Assembly: GCA_030765045.1 (NCBI GenBank)
Contig: CM060964.1
Coordinates: forward strand, 167,380,615 to 167,444,614
Length of the DNA stretch: 64,000 nucleotides
Source: Tenodera sinensis
Lineage: Eukaryota > Arthropoda > Insecta > Mantodea > Mantidae
Reading direction: 5' to 3'
Shown here: piece after piece, positions 25,240 to 35,853 of the stretch
Position numbering within the stretch: position 1 is the stretch's first letter
How the letters are laid out: each line of letters opens with the position of its first letter
Notes under the pieces: model-generated
What the model was told of the DNA's origin: nothing
Databases searched by the model: none
Seen by the model: the letters and a program-made list of their open reading frames with translations, nothing else
Translations under genes and position numbers: made by a program

Positions 25240-27320
25240 TCATATTCATTTATTTCATCCTTCAGATCATGTATACATGATATGGAATCATCAATAAGTT
25301 ACAATAGGAATATAACAATAAAATAAAAGGTCATACACACACACCCATACAACATTTAAGGTCACCACACATACACACATACCCATACAACCTTAATTAG
25401 TCAGACTTCACAAAGTTATCTATTTAAATATTCCATAACCGAATAAAATGCATTCTCTAATAGGTACAATTTGAGTTTTTTCTTAAACAGATTTACATTT
25501 TCAATGTTTTTTATATTAAGTGGTAGCCTATTGTACAGTTTTATTCCATTATGATTTACACTGTTTTTGGCTAGATTCGTTCTGCAATATTGCACATGTA
25601 GATTTTCTTTCTGCCTTGTACCATGATAATGAATCTCTTGGTTATCTGGTAGCTGATGCCTTATTCGTCTGATATGATGGATAACTCCTAATATATACAT
25701 ACTTGCTGCAGTCATAATCCTTAACTTTTTGAACAGTTCCCTGAATGGAGATCTACTTGATTCGCCGGTCATTATTCTTGTGGCCCGCTTTTGCAAACGA
25801 AAAACTTTTTTAGATTCTGTTGATGCCCCCAGAACATTATTCCATACCTTATATGACTATGAATGTATACAAAGTAAGCACTTCTAAGAACTTGCACACT
25901 CGTTACCCTTTTCAATGTACTCAATATGTAACATCCCACACTTAGTTTCTTGGTTAACATATTTATGTGTCCCCCATTTAAGATCTTCTGTAATAATTAT
26001 CCCCAGAAATTTAGTTTGATCTTCATATTTTATGATTTCATTGTCTAGTTTTATTTGCGGTTTTACCACATTTCTATGACGACTCGAATGAAAGCTCATA
26101 GCAACAATTTTGTGTGTGTTTAATAGCAATCCATTTACCTCAAACCAATGTCAATTTCCTTATATCCCGTTTACTTTTTCCTGAAGATCTCTGTCATTAT
26201 TTGCTTTTAGCAGCAGGTTTGTATCATCGGCAAATAACACCACTTCAGCCTCCTGGACACATAATGGGAGATCATTTACATAAAGTAAGAAAAGAAGTGG
26301 CCCCAGTATAGATCCCTGTGGTATCCCCTGTCCTACCTTCCTCTGCGTAGATTGATATCTTTCTATACTGAGATGGTCTTTATTTAGGTTGCTAATTTCT
26401 ACTACTTGTGATCAATTCGATAGGTAAGATTTAAACCATGCATTGGCTATTCATATAATACCATACTCCTCTAACTTTCTCAGTAGTATATCATGATCAA
26501 TCACATCATATGCCTTCGTTAGATCAAGGAACAAACCTATTGATTTCCTTTCTTTCAATAGCAGCAATAATTTTTTCAACTAGGGAGCAAACTGCAAATT
26601 CAATGGATTTTTCTCGCCTAAAACCATGTTGTGTATCTGTGAGAATTTTATTTTTCTCTAAAAAATTACTAATTCTATTGAACATTAGCTTCTCCAAAAT
26701 CTTGGAGAATGCTGATAGCATAGAAATTGGTCTGTAATTTTGTAACACATTTTGGGACCCCTTTTTATGAAGGGGTCTAACTTCAGCTGTTTTTAATTTA
26801 TCTGGGAAAACTCCTGTCTCAAAAGAGATGTTATAAATATTCAATAATGGTTTTGCTATTTCCTCTACGCAACACTTGATTATTAGATCAGGAATCTCAT
26901 CTAGATCTGCTGAGAGCTTGCTTTTCAGGTCTTTTGCTGTCCTTATCAGTTCCTGCTCATTTATAGGTTTAATGAATACTCAATTCATGCATCTCTTAAC
27001 CTTACTGTTTTCTCTTGTTTTATTAGCCCCTGTGTCATATTTATCTCTTACTAGTTTATTTGGACCCTCAACAAAATATGTATTAAACAATTCAGCTATT
27101 TTAACTGGATCTTTGATTTTTTTACCTTCATGCATCAATTCAAATTGGTTCATGCACAAATTTCTTTTCCCGGTTTCCTTATTTATTACTTCCCAGATTG
27201 CCTTACTTTGGTTTGTTGCTCTTGGACTATATTTATCATTTTCCAGTTTTTTCGCATCTCTGATAGCTTTCCTGTATACTTTTTTATACTTATTTATATA
27301 ACTTAAGTTTTCCCTTGACA
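25240..27320 (-). pseudogene. CR1/Jockey-type non-LTR reverse transcriptase (5'-truncated, decayed)
   Basis: Minus-strand reading gives, in order: a pre-RT linker (SKAIWEVINKETGKRN, 27,150-27,200), PLHKKGSQNVLQNYRPIS (about 26,740), FGFRREKS-like thumb/finger motifs (HGFRREKSIEFAV), LFLDLTKAYDVIDHDILLRK (about 26,500), GIPQGSILGPLLFLLYVND (about 26,290), the catalytic box LFADDTNLL (about 26,230), LGIIITEDLKWGTH, and a C-terminal tail with KRATRIMTGESSRSPFRELF and a final 126-codon open stretch (25,416-25,796). The endonuclease domain is missing, as is usual for 5'-truncated LINE insertions. At least four frame breaks or stops occur. About 170 bp of 3' UTR (25,240-25,410) holds CA-rich simple sequence. 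Confidence 0.88.
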
Positions 27321-27437
27321 CCTTTCCCCTTTTTTCCAACAGTGATAGGAACTTGACTAAGGTGATAACTGACCTGAGAGGTACACGAGTCACCACTGTA
27401 AGGAAACAAACATAAGCTAGTGACCTGAAACACTCCT

Positions 27438-27488
27438 GTTTATCATCATCATCATCATCATCACCGCTACCGCCACCACCACCATCAT
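27438..27488. repeat. ATC/ACC trinucleotide microsatellite
   Basis: Seven or more CAT units followed by CCACCACCACCACC-type units. On the minus strand it encodes a run of Asp and Gly inside an open frame, which joins the LINE remnant to the upstream transposon only by chance. Confidence 0.9.
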
Positions 27489-27772
27489 TCTTATGGCATA
27501 AGCCATATGCAATAGATAATCTTTGTACGAATACTTCACTTAGATCACCAACAATTTTATTGCACTGTAAACAACAATAGCTACTTCCTACTTTCCTTAT
27601 TGCACTGCATTGCATTTTTATTTCTACATTTTCAAACTCTAACTCAAATATTATTTTCATAACTGAAGAAGCCAGGTGTGTAGACATTTTATATTTTGCC
27701 CAAATATTGTATGATCCGTGCCAGTGGACATATAAAATATAACCAAATTAGGAAGTAAATTTCTTCTTCTTT

Positions 27773-28527
27773 TAGGGTTGCCAGGTCTCCCTTATTTCCC
27801 AGGTTCTCCTGTATTTCAGCCATATTTTATTGAGTCTCCCAGCTCCTGTATTTTGGACTATTTCTCCTGTATTTTATACACTGCCATGAATTTTCTGAGT
27901 TTTACAAGGATATTTGGAATATGTGATATATTGAAGAGGTAGTTAATTTTTCCCAATGTTGCCAACAGTACTTTAATTAGCTGTTGGTACCAGCTAGCAT
28001 TCTTTTCTTATTGGCTGGTAGAGTGTAGCCAATCCCTAAGAGTACCTGTGGTCATGTGATGCTAACATGAGAACACATCTCGTTCACTTGCCTCTTTGAA
28101 TTGAAGAGAGGAACATGTGTTTTGTTTGTTTGTGGTTCTTTAAACCAAGAAAAATCATGGAAGGTGATGGCCGTAATGAACTGAACAAAACTCCACACAA
28201 GAAGAAACCTAAGTACTTGTGTGTTTATCTTTCTATTTGGCAAGATACTTATTTTTGGGTAGGAGCCGTGAAGGGTAATAAGCATTACACACATTGCTCT
28301 TTATGGCTTTTTAAAAGAGTGAAATAAGTGAGATTACGGAATCACCATTTTGTAAATATACCATTGGTTTAAATGTTACAAATAAATATGTGAAATCTAG
28401 TGCTGTGCAATAAGCATGCATCATCTAAAATCAATACAGGAAAAAATTGACATATCGACATGTTCCGGTCTTAAGGAAATGTTTTTGAAATCTCTCATAT
28501 TTTTAGCTTGAAAACCTGGCAAACCTA
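27773..28527 (+). mobile_element. Short hAT element nested in the 27-bp-TIR transposon
   Basis: The left end TAGGGTTGCCAGGTCTCCC and the right end, read inward as TAGGTTTGCCAGGTTTTCAA, are inverted repeats of hAT type. Eight flanking bases are TCTTCTTT on the left and TCTTCGGT on the right (6 of 8 identical, consistent with a decayed 8-bp target duplication). The second copy of the host transposon is continuous at this point (about 32,282-32,310, complement TCTTTTTCTGT), so it preserves the empty site. The 755-bp element keeps only the N-terminal part of a transposase. Confidence 0.75.
28115..28327 (+). pseudogene. BED-like zinc-finger N-terminus of hAT transposase
   Basis: A 70-codon open frame; the likely start is the second ATG (28,157, MEGDGRNELNKTPHKKKPK). 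It contains the pattern W-x4-Y-F-W-V-x2-V-x-G as IWQDTYFWVGAVKGNKHYTH followed by CSLW, where the family has C-x-L-C. The second Cys is therefore replaced by Trp. The frame stops 9 codons later, so no catalytic core follows. It lies centrally in the 755-bp hAT and on the same strand as expected for an internally deleted derivative. Confidence 0.6.
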
Positions 28528-29045
28528 TCTTCGGTCCACTTTTATGGTAAATAAACATTAGGTTATGCTTATCACATGTTTCTTTTTTCCTTTTAATTAC
28601 AGAAAAGCTTAAGAACAATAAGTATATTGTTGTCTATGTACTTCAAAATCAACTTAATTATAACTGTAGGAACTGAATGTACCAGCATATGGAAACTTTA
28701 TATTCGGTACTTAACATTGATCTGTGTAGAACATCTTACAACTTTACATCCAAAATTTATATACACAAAACAGCCCATGGCATATTTATTGTTAAAATGA
28801 TTATTACAGTTATTAACGCTACCACAAAAAGCAATATTGTTTAAATACGTGCAGAAAAAAATGAGCTGATTTCTTTCATCTAGATAGTATAATAATGAGT
28901 ATTTTGTTTCTTGTTTGCTCCCTGCTCACCACACGAAAGCCGTCCCGGGCCAGGCACATTAGGCGCAAGTAATTCATCAGAAAATTCTTTGTCCCTTGCC
29001 CCTACACCGTCTCGTCCATTGGAAAACATTTGGAGCCGGCTGTAC

Positions 29046-29948
29046 ATGGACATTTTAGACATGTGCATCACATGGTGCAAGGTACAAATGCCACTATGAA
29101 AAGTTGACCTCAGTGCAAACCTCCACTCGCTCTTTCCATAAGCTTGTCTCTTTCACTTTGCCGCATCCCTTCCTCAGTTTCAGCACTGTTTCTTCCTCAC
29201 AGCATCATGTTTAAATGCAGAGCACAGTGTTAAACTGGTTAATCTGGTTTTTAATAACAAATCTGGTCTTTTGTTATGACTTAGAAAGCACTGGTACAAA
29301 CCTAATTTTTGGATAAAGAATGCTTTTCTGCAAGATATAGCAATCTATTTAATTATTTCTGTCTAGCATCCCCTATGATTTCACCATGTATCTCTGGGTG
29401 TACTCTGTTATACTACCTTTTAACAGATGATTCTCTTACACACATAATTACTGTACTGCAGATGATGCAACACTTTCAAAAAAAGAAAAAAAGAAAAAGT
29501 TCCCATCCTGATTTAAATGGACTTTTGGCATTCTTTGCTCCATAATTATGTATTTGTATTGCACATATCTATTTCACTGATGAGCAAGCTGTGTATCAAT
29601 AGAAGCTTCCTTGATTCTTTGCTTTGCAGCATGTGAGTTGAGCCAAACTTATCCAAGTTGCCACAATGCACAGTGCAAGGAACCTCTGCATGTTGGATTG
29701 CACCTGATGTGATTTTAAGCTTTGAGAGGCCCTGCTCTAGACCTTTCTGAACTATGAATATATTTTTACTTTACGTGATAAAAAAAATGTGGTTTTTATA
29801 ATCTGTATGAAAAGCTAGTCTGAAATCGTACATTCATCTTTGGGAACTGGAATTAATTTTATATTGTAATTAGTAAAATAAATAATTTACATTCTAAAGC
29901 ATATAAATCACTGCTTTCATGTACATTCAGTGCTAATTGTTGCAATTT
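29046..29948. other. Spacer 3' of TMEM69, no gene recognised
   Basis: No supported ORF. At 29,675-29,715 the string GCATGTTGGATTGCACCTG resembles a Charlie-type hAT right end (a diverged inverse of CAGGCATGTCCAACC). It lacks a matching target duplication with the terminus at 20,545, so I do not pair the two. The last 150-200 bp before 29,949 should be the TMEM69 3' UTR, but no canonical poly(A) signal stands out on the minus strand. Confidence 0.5.
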
Positions 29949-30668
29949 CTAGGCAGTTTCTTTAATATCCTTGTTTTCTGTACTTTTCTTCTGGACCAAG
30001 CTTAATATTAATGTTAAAACTAATGTTGTTACAGCTACTGATGAAAGAGTAACTCGGAGAGCTTTGAACCATGATGGATAACCTATGCTTATCAAATCTA
30101 CGTAAGTGGCTACACTGATTCCAGTAGTAATCACAACCATGCCCAACTGCTCAGGGACCAGTAATGCCGCCCAGGCAGTTAGTGATGAAACAGTACTTAG
30201 CCCCAAATTTTTCCATGATGGTTTCTCTGCAGAACTGCTAACTATAGCACATCCCCATTTTATTCCACCGAGAAAAGAAAGAATAACGGCTCCATAAACT
30301 AACTGTGCATACGCAATATCAGGAAAATAAGCTCCTTGGTAAATGAGATATGTTGGAGCACTAATAAATGGAATTAACCCTCCCATGCCCAAACCAATTG
30401 CTGCTGGAGGTGAATTCTTTATTTGAGTCCATTCTTTCAGAGAAAACTTTGGTGATGGAAGTCCTCTTATTAATGTATGCATATTTCTATTTGGTCCTTC
30501 TTGAAAACCAACAGGGTTACATGCCAAAACAAGAGAAAGATGCTGAGTTTTGCCATGGTGACAGTATTTCTTTGGCAAGTTCATTCCTCCAAAATTCACT
30601 TGTTGCACCATATTCAATTTCAACACTTCATTCAAACTCCAAGCAGATATAGCTGGGAAGCGCAACAT
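29949..30668 (-). CDS. TMEM69: TMEM69 family membrane protein (DUF3429)
   Basis: A 239-residue open frame ending in a normal stop. Residues 1-85 are a variable, basic N-terminal region starting MLRFPAISAW, plausibly an organelle-targeting segment (inference). Residues 88-225 form the conserved DUF3429 domain: GLGMGGLIPFISAP (about 92-105), AQLVYGAVILSFLGGIKWG (121-139), LLVPEQLGMVVITTG (169-183) and GYPSWFKALRV (197-206). About five hydrophobic segments are visible (roughly 92-110, 120-137, 155-171, 174-195, 206-225). Length and motif order match animal TMEM69, a poorly studied integral membrane protein. I start at the ATG at 30,668 because a good splice acceptor lies 8 bases upstream; in-frame codons before it are intronic. 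It has no stops or frameshifts, unlike everything else here. Further 5' exons, if any, are not identified. Confidence 0.92.
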   Translation of the reverse strand: MLRFPAISAWSLNEVLKLNMVQQVNFGGMNLPKKYCHHGKTQHLSLVLACNPVGFQEGPNRNMHTLIRGLPSPKFSLKEWTQIKNSPPAAIGLGMGGLIPFISAPTYLIYQGAYFPDIAYAQLVYGAVILSFLGGIKWGCAIVSSSAEKPSWKNLGLSTVSSLTAWAALLVPEQLGMVVITTGISVATYVDLISIGYPSWFKALRVTLSSVAVTTLVLTLILSLVQKKSTENKDIKETA

Positions 30669-30675
30669 AGTTGGC

Positions 30676-30692
30676 CTAAGGGGAGAAAACAA
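30676..30692 (-). other. Splice acceptor upstream of the TMEM69 exon
   Basis: On the minus strand TTGTTTTCTCCCCTTAG is a polypyrimidine tract ending in AG. It is followed directly by GCCAACT and the ATG of the TMEM69 reading frame. This implies an upstream, probably non-coding, exon at higher coordinates that cannot be located by eye. Confidence 0.65.
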
Positions 30693-31137
30693 ATTGTTAG
30701 AATAACAGTTCTATGTTTAAGATACTCATACACAAAGTAATCTAAATTGCATGCTATTCATCTACTCTGAAATCACTGTGGCATATACCGTTTACACATA
30801 TGAACGACATGCACAGCTTTTTTCCTTTTCTGTTTGTGCCACTGGAAAAGTGTTACACCCAAAGTAAAGTTGGACTGAGAGTTTACACTATGGCAACATA
30901 TTCAGTGGCATACCAAGGAATGACGTGACCAATAACTAAGGGCCTCATATTGGAGAGCTCAGTACTCGGAGTAATAAAGGAAAAATGCACAAAACATTAA
31001 AAAATAAGCAAACTAAATGAAGCCTGAAGATGACTCATGGATAGCAAGATAAGCTACAGAAACATTACAACATTTTATTTGTATTTTATGCTGTATTAAA
31101 ATACTACCTGTAACCCAATTTCATCTTAGGTGTTTGC
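30693..31137. other. Probable TMEM69 intron/5' region, nothing else recognised
   Basis: AT-rich, no ORF of note and no recognisable element. If the acceptor at 30,676 is used, this stretch is the intron or upstream part of the TMEM69 gene. Confidence 0.4.
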
Positions 31138-31390
31138 AAATTAAGGAGAATGATAGAGGATGTTATCCTGGCAAGGTGCCCCATGTGTGGTGATAAGGAA
31201 GATGAAATTAATATTATTTTCCAATGTAGTGCTACAAATGATTGAAGGGAAAGCTTAATGTGTATGAAAGGCTTATCAAGGAATAAAGAAATTGCATTTG
31301 GAGGACTTTTGAAGATCACAAGCAGATATCTGAATTAGGGGAGCTTTTATGGAAAATATAGATGAAATGGAAATGGGCAGTTGAAAGGTA
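31138..31390 (+). pseudogene. C-terminal fragment of a non-LTR element (zinc-knuckle tail)
   Basis: Plus-strand translation shows RRMIEDVILARCPMCGDKED then EINIIFQCSATND, a stop where LINE relatives usually have Trp, then RESLMCMKGLSRNKEIAFGG. This is the C-x-x-C ... C tail plus the conserved NKEIAF-type segment found after the reverse transcriptase in several LINE clades. Three stops occur in 80 codons. No reverse transcriptase core is attached. Clade not assigned. Confidence 0.55.
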
Positions 31391-31429
31391 TGTATGACAC
31401 TATGACAAGGTTCAAACTTAGCACGTCAA

Positions 31430-31860
31430 CCAATGAAACCTGTGCCTATGTCCTTGACAGGACACCACCCAGAAGGGAGGGGTGAGCTGAAAGGATACTA
31501 AGGGTGTATGACAGATTTGAACTCCCTGGTGCCAACTCGTACAACCAGCTCCCCTCTCCCGCTTCAGGATAGCACATCCTCAGGAGAGCCTGGGACTTAG
31601 AGACCTACTCCAGTCGCAGGATAACGATTTACCTACCATGGATGCCAAAACTCCCTCCGACAATTGGAACCCTGAAATAGCCAACCAAGGATGAAAGGTG
31701 AAATGAAATGAGAATTGAGGTGAAACGGGGGATGTAATTATTCTTCCTAGCATTTGTCTGGCAACCCGGGAAACCCATGGGTCATGAAGGTCAGCATGGG
31801 AATCGAACCCACAGCCTTCCAAATAATGCCGGCACATCCCACTCTGTGCAAGGTATGTAA
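31430..31860 (-). repeat. SINE-like repeat with Pol III B box
   Basis: The minus strand contains GGTTCGATTCC at about 31,800-31,815, an exact match to the tRNA B-box consensus. It is followed by a body with GTTGCCAGACAAATGC and a GAAATGAAATGAG stretch, and a GC-richer tail to about 31,440. The A box and tRNA 5' portion are not visible, so the copy is probably 5'-truncated. The 85-codon ORF across it has no domain. Confidence 0.45.
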
Positions 31861-31961
31861 CTTAGATTTTAGGGTATTGGTTATCTATGTAACAATCAGA
31901 CCTTTGTATATTTAGTAATGACTATGGCCAACAAACTAGTGCAAATTTATGTACAATGTAT

Positions 31962-33051
31962 GTACAGCCGGCTCCAAATGTTTTCCGATGGACAAGAGGG
32001 TGTAGGGGCAAGAGATGAAGAATTTTCTTATGAATTACTTGCACCTGAAGTGCCTGCTATTTTGCATATATAAATTTTGGGTGTAAAGTTGTAAGACATT
32101 TCACACAGATCAATGTGCAGAATATAAAGTTTCCATATGCTGGCACATTCAGTTTCGATGGTTATATTTAATTTGATTTTGAAATAGATGTACAAGAATA
32201 TAAATATAATTCTTATGTTTTTCTTTAATTAAAAAAAAGAAACATGTGATAAGCATAACATAATGTTTTTTTACCGTAAAAGTGGACAGAAAAAGACATT
32301 TACTTCCTAATTTGAGTATATTTTATATGTCCACTGACATGGACCACACAATATTTAAGCAAAATATGAAATTTCTACACACCTGGCTTCTTTGGTTATG
32401 AAAATTCAGAAAGTGCAGAAACAACAATGCAATACAATATAATTAGGAAGGTAGAAACTAGCCATCGTTGAGAAAATTCACACAACAGTCCATATCATTT
32501 GCAGTACGATAAAATTGTTAGTGATCTAAGTGAACTATTCATGCAACGATTATCTATTGCACGTGCCCCACATTTTCCGTTTTAAATCTTACAAGTATTT
32601 TCATGGGTATTAAAAATTCACAATCACAAATTTTCAGTGCAGTGTATGGAGCTAGGATAAATTATATTATACTTTTTAGTCCTTTTTAAAAACCTGGTAT
32701 ATTAAAATTATCTAAACATTTTAAATTTAATTTCATTATAGAGTGATATGATGCCTCTAATCCCGAATATTTAGTTTCTTTCCTTGTTTATATTGCTGCA
32801 GGTTCATTGTGGATTTATAACATTAATGTTGTTTTCTTTACACTGAGATTACTTTCTTATGATCAAGTCTAAGAGAAATGCTGGAATGATATTTTCTTTG
32901 GACTTACAAATGTATTACATCCCTCAACCCTGTAGACAGGTATGAGCTGGCAACCTTTGAGACTACCTGGAATAACTTGCCGATAAGCCATCCTGCCTTA
33001 CCAACACGGCTAGGAACACATCGCTCGGAAAACATTTGAAGTCGGCTGTAC
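31962..33051 (+). mobile_element. 27-bp-TIR transposon family, copy 2 (both ends present)
   Basis: Left terminus 31,962-31,988 (GTACAGCCGGCTCCAAATG then TTTTCCGA) and right terminus 33,025-33,051 are inverted repeats matching at 25 of 27 positions. The 1,090-bp element has no intact ORF. Its middle (32,290-32,600) corresponds to the minus-strand CxxC-containing ORF of copy 1 but with stops (LQYDKIVSDLSELFMQRLSI is the best block). No target duplication of common length is clear at the flanks (ATGTAT and CAGCAC). It is a cut-and-paste type DNA transposon by structure; the superfamily is unknown to me. Confidence 0.75.
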
Positions 33052-33454
33052 CAGCACCATAAATAAATATTTTTAACTCACATTTATATTATAGTTAAAC
33101 ACTAAATGTAACAAAGACTTGCAGTTTCACACAATCCAAAATAAACACACAGCATACTACTGAGATTTCCTTAAAGTCAAAGATAAAATACAAAAGCATT
33201 GCTATTGCTTTAACATGCAGGGGACTGCATTATCAGTATGCTGTTTTCTACTTGAATCTGAGAAACTGCATAAGGAGGGAGGGTCAGAAACTGAGAGAAC
33301 AAGCTATACTTAGTAAATAGATGATGTGGAATATTGTGTGTTGCCATTATTTTACATTTTCCTATAGTATTGCAATTCTTCAATTAAAAGTGTACTGACG
33401 TTCAATTATACTGATTGCTAATCAAAAGTTGAGATTTCAACACAAATAAAAGAA
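33052..33454. other. Unannotated AT-rich spacer
   Basis: No ORF, repeat or structural element recognised between the 27-bp-TIR transposon and the next DINE-like copy. Confidence 0.5.
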
Positions 33455-34198
33455 AATCCAATGTGTTGCACTCACATGACTTTCTCTACTCTTGTACTAA
33501 CCATTCTTACAAACTCTTATTCCCATATGTTCTTCGTGTTAAGATAAACATTTGTACATGATTATCTTATTGCTTATTTCCTTGTAGGTGCAAGGGGAAT
33601 ATTACAATACATAGGCTTTGTGCGATAGCCAAATCTTTTAAATCTCTGAGATTCCGTTCTCTTTGCACACTTAACATACAAAAAACAAAAAATGAACAAT
33701 AATGTTCCATTTCACAAAAGTTATGTTTTCCAAAACTCACACACATAACAAGGAGTATCTCCGAAATGGTTCAACCTACAAGAAAATTTATTTGGACATA
33801 AATTGTGTATTTTAGCAAGATCTACATTTTTTTGTATAGTATGATTTGGTCTATCTCTAATGGTTTACCAGTTATGCAGAAGTCGTCCAGAGTAAATGTG
33901 ACTACAGGGGCTATAGCCAGAAAATTCAAAATATACACTTCATTTGTCATACAAATATTTCAAACATATGACATTTTAATCAAAATCGTTAAAGCCATTT
34001 TCAAGAAAATAAAAATTTTCCATGTAAAGGGTAGTTTAGGGTGGGGCTATTTGCTTCAAAATCTTCATGTCGCATCCTTGAAAGACATTAAACTTAAATA
34101 CCAACTTTGGTTTTTAACCTACTTTTCGTTTTTGAGTTATGCTGTCCACTGACTGACTGACTGACAGACAGACAGACCGACAGACAGACAGACAGACC

Positions 34199-34230
<32 letters not shown>

Positions 34231-34362
34231 CACACGGACCTTTTCTAAAAATGCCTTTTTGGATTCAGGGGGTCTCAAAATATGTATTTCTGGTGAAATC
34301 TCGACAGCAAATTTTTGGGTGGAATACAATACTTCCCCTACTTACCAATAGAGAAAGTAAAA
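33455..34362 (+). mobile_element. DINE/Helentron-like repeat, copy B (near full length)
   Basis: The best reference copy of the family, about 908 bp. Its left end is ATGTGTTGCACTCACATGAC followed by TTTCTCTACTCTTG. The body has TTGCACAC, CAGAAAATTCAAAATATAC and CATCCTTGAAAGACATTAAA. A conserved-position microsatellite occupies 34,148-34,235 between GCTGTCCAC and GGACCTTTT. The right end is AATACAATACTTCCCC, then TACTTACCAATAGAGAAAGTA. The internal motifs ACTTTCTCTACT (left) and AGTAGAGAAAGT-like (right) are inverse complements. There is no transposase domain, so it is non-autonomous. Confidence 0.8.
34148..34235. repeat. CTGA/CAGA tetranucleotide microsatellite inside copy B
   Basis: Runs of GACT/CTGA turning into CAGACAGACAGA with a few CCGA interruptions, ending in CACACA. 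Other copies have different repeat units and lengths at the same position, so the array evolves after insertion. Confidence 0.95.
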
Positions 34363-34589
34363 CTACTGTCTGACTGCTCGCGCTGTCTATGGTCTCATTT
34401 TTACTGGAGCCAATATCACCTTCCAAGATCTTTCCATGCGCACGTGTGCAATGACTCAGCGAGAACCAATGAGTAGCTCTTCGACCCCTTTTGCTGTTAT
34501 CACGCTGCCACCGCCACGAACACATATAACCGCTCCCGGCTGCCCCCCCCCCCCACCCCTCTCGTCCATATAGTGTTGTACGACCAATG

Positions 34590-35105
34590 TCATACTATTT
34601 TCATGGCAATTTTCTAGAAATAGTCTATGATGTCCTCTTCATTCTGGGTGACTTTTACACAACTCGTAAGCGTAAGAGTGACAAAATCTTACTAAACAAA
34701 AATGTAGATCTTGCTCAAACACACAATTAATGCTGAATGTTTCTTTTTTTGTGCAGTGAACCATTTTGGAGATATTTCTGGTTATTTTTCTGAATGTTGT
34801 AGTACTTCTAGTTTTTTTAACTATCAGTGAAAACCTACTGTATTCTCATATTCCCGTTGCACCTACAAGAAAATTAACAATTTTTACAAATGTTTATTTC
34901 GACTACCATGAAGTACAAGATAGAGGAATATGTGCTTGTAAGATTAGCTTGAACAAAGAGTGGAGAAAGTCATGTGAGGGCAACACATAAGATTTATCAT
35001 TATTGAGGGGTCTCAAAATGTGTATTTGCGGTTAAATTCCTCTAATGCATTTTTTAAATTAGAATACATTATTTCCCTTACTTGTAATTATGCAGAGAAA
35101 TAAAA
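34590..35105 (-). mobile_element. DINE/Helentron-like repeat, copy C (old, rearranged)
   Basis: A diverged minus-oriented copy (34,590-34,998): TTGTGCAGTGAACCATTTTGG, TTGCACCTACAAG, GTGGAGAAAGTCATGTGAGG and GGCAACACATAAGATTT are recognisable. It is immediately followed by an opposite-orientation fragment of the family's right end (35,007-35,105: GGTCTCAAAATGTG, AGAATACATTATTTCCC). Head-to-head fragments suggest insertion into, or recombination between, older copies. Confidence 0.65.
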
Positions 35106-35299
35106 AAGGCCTGTCTATCGAATGTCCTTAGAATTTATGATCCTTTTTACATGAACAAGATTATACCTATAATTCTGCGAGTGTTTTCATTATTTTGTCT
35201 TTTTCCCTTCAGAGCCAAGCTTAAGAGTCCATTGCAGCAAGGCTTTAAATTCACTGTCAGGTATTTAGGAAGATAAACGAGGCATTTCATCTAGAATAA

Positions 35300-35813
35300 A
35301 AAATTGATGTGTTGCACTTACATGACTTTCTCTACTCTTGTACTAACCATTCTTACAAGCTCTTATTTCTATATCTTCTTCGTGTTAGTTGAGATAAACA
35401 TTTGCAGAAATTATCTTATTGCTTGTTTCCTTGTAGGTGCAAGGGGAATATTAGAATATAGTAGACTTTGTGCGATAGTCAAATCTTTTAAAGCTTTGAG
35501 ATTCCATTCTCTTTGCACACCTAACATAAAAAAATGAACGATGTTCCATTTCACGAAAGTTTTAAGTTTTCCGAAACCCACACACATAACAAAGAATATC
35601 TCCGAAATGGTTCACCCTATAAGAAAATTTATTGAAACATAAATTGTGTATTTTAGCAAAATCTCTTGAAAGACATTAAACTTAAATACCAACTTTGGTT
35701 TTTAAAATTACTTTTGGTTTTTGAGTTATGCTGTCCACAGACAGACAGACAGACAGACAGACACAGACACAGACACAGACACAGACACAGACACAGACAC
35801 AGACACAGACACA

Positions 35814-35853
<40 letters not shown>

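Larger units (their letters stand above)
27440..29045 (-). mobile_element. 27-bp-TIR transposon family, copy 1 (one end lost, hAT nested inside)
   Basis: The minus-strand copy starts at 29,045 with GTACAGCCGGCTCCAAATG. Its next 300 bp match the complete copy at 31,962-33,051 read on the plus strand, for example GTGTAGGGGCAAG and GAATTTTCTGATGAATTACTTG. The match resumes at 27,765-27,480 (CTACACACCTGGCTTCTT, AAAATTGTTGGTGATCTAAG). Between these blocks sits the hAT at 27,773-28,527. The second terminal repeat is not found; the LINE at 25.2-27.3 kb abuts the broken end. A minus-strand ORF (27,687 downward) with CCLQCNKIVGDLSEVF is disrupted in the other copy. The superfamily is not assigned. Confidence 0.7.

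Noticed and set aside
27480..27687. A Mis18/Yippee-type zinc-binding host gene fragment (CCLQCNKIVGD)
   Set aside because: Only the C-x-x-C and GD are suggestive. The second copy has lost the Cys residues and no further domain is recognisable.
20545..29715. A single 9-kb hAT spanning from the terminus at 20,545 to a hAT-like end near 29,715
   Set aside because: The flanking octamers (ATTTAGAG and ATGTGATT) do not match and unrelated complete elements lie between.
30669..30692. Eight extra N-terminal residues for TMEM69 from a non-ATG start at 30,692
   Set aside because: That stretch is a polypyrimidine tract ending in AG, i.e. a splice acceptor; the ATG at 30,668 follows it.
30106..30740. 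Plus-strand ORFs of 63-94 codons over TMEM69
   Set aside because: They are shadows of the well-conserved minus-strand gene and lack any domain.
33805..34152. A 115-codon ORF with close relatives at 51,581-51,922 and 59,047-59,337
   Set aside because: The similarity follows from these being copies of the same DINE-like repeat. Frames shift and stop at different places in each copy and no domain is present.
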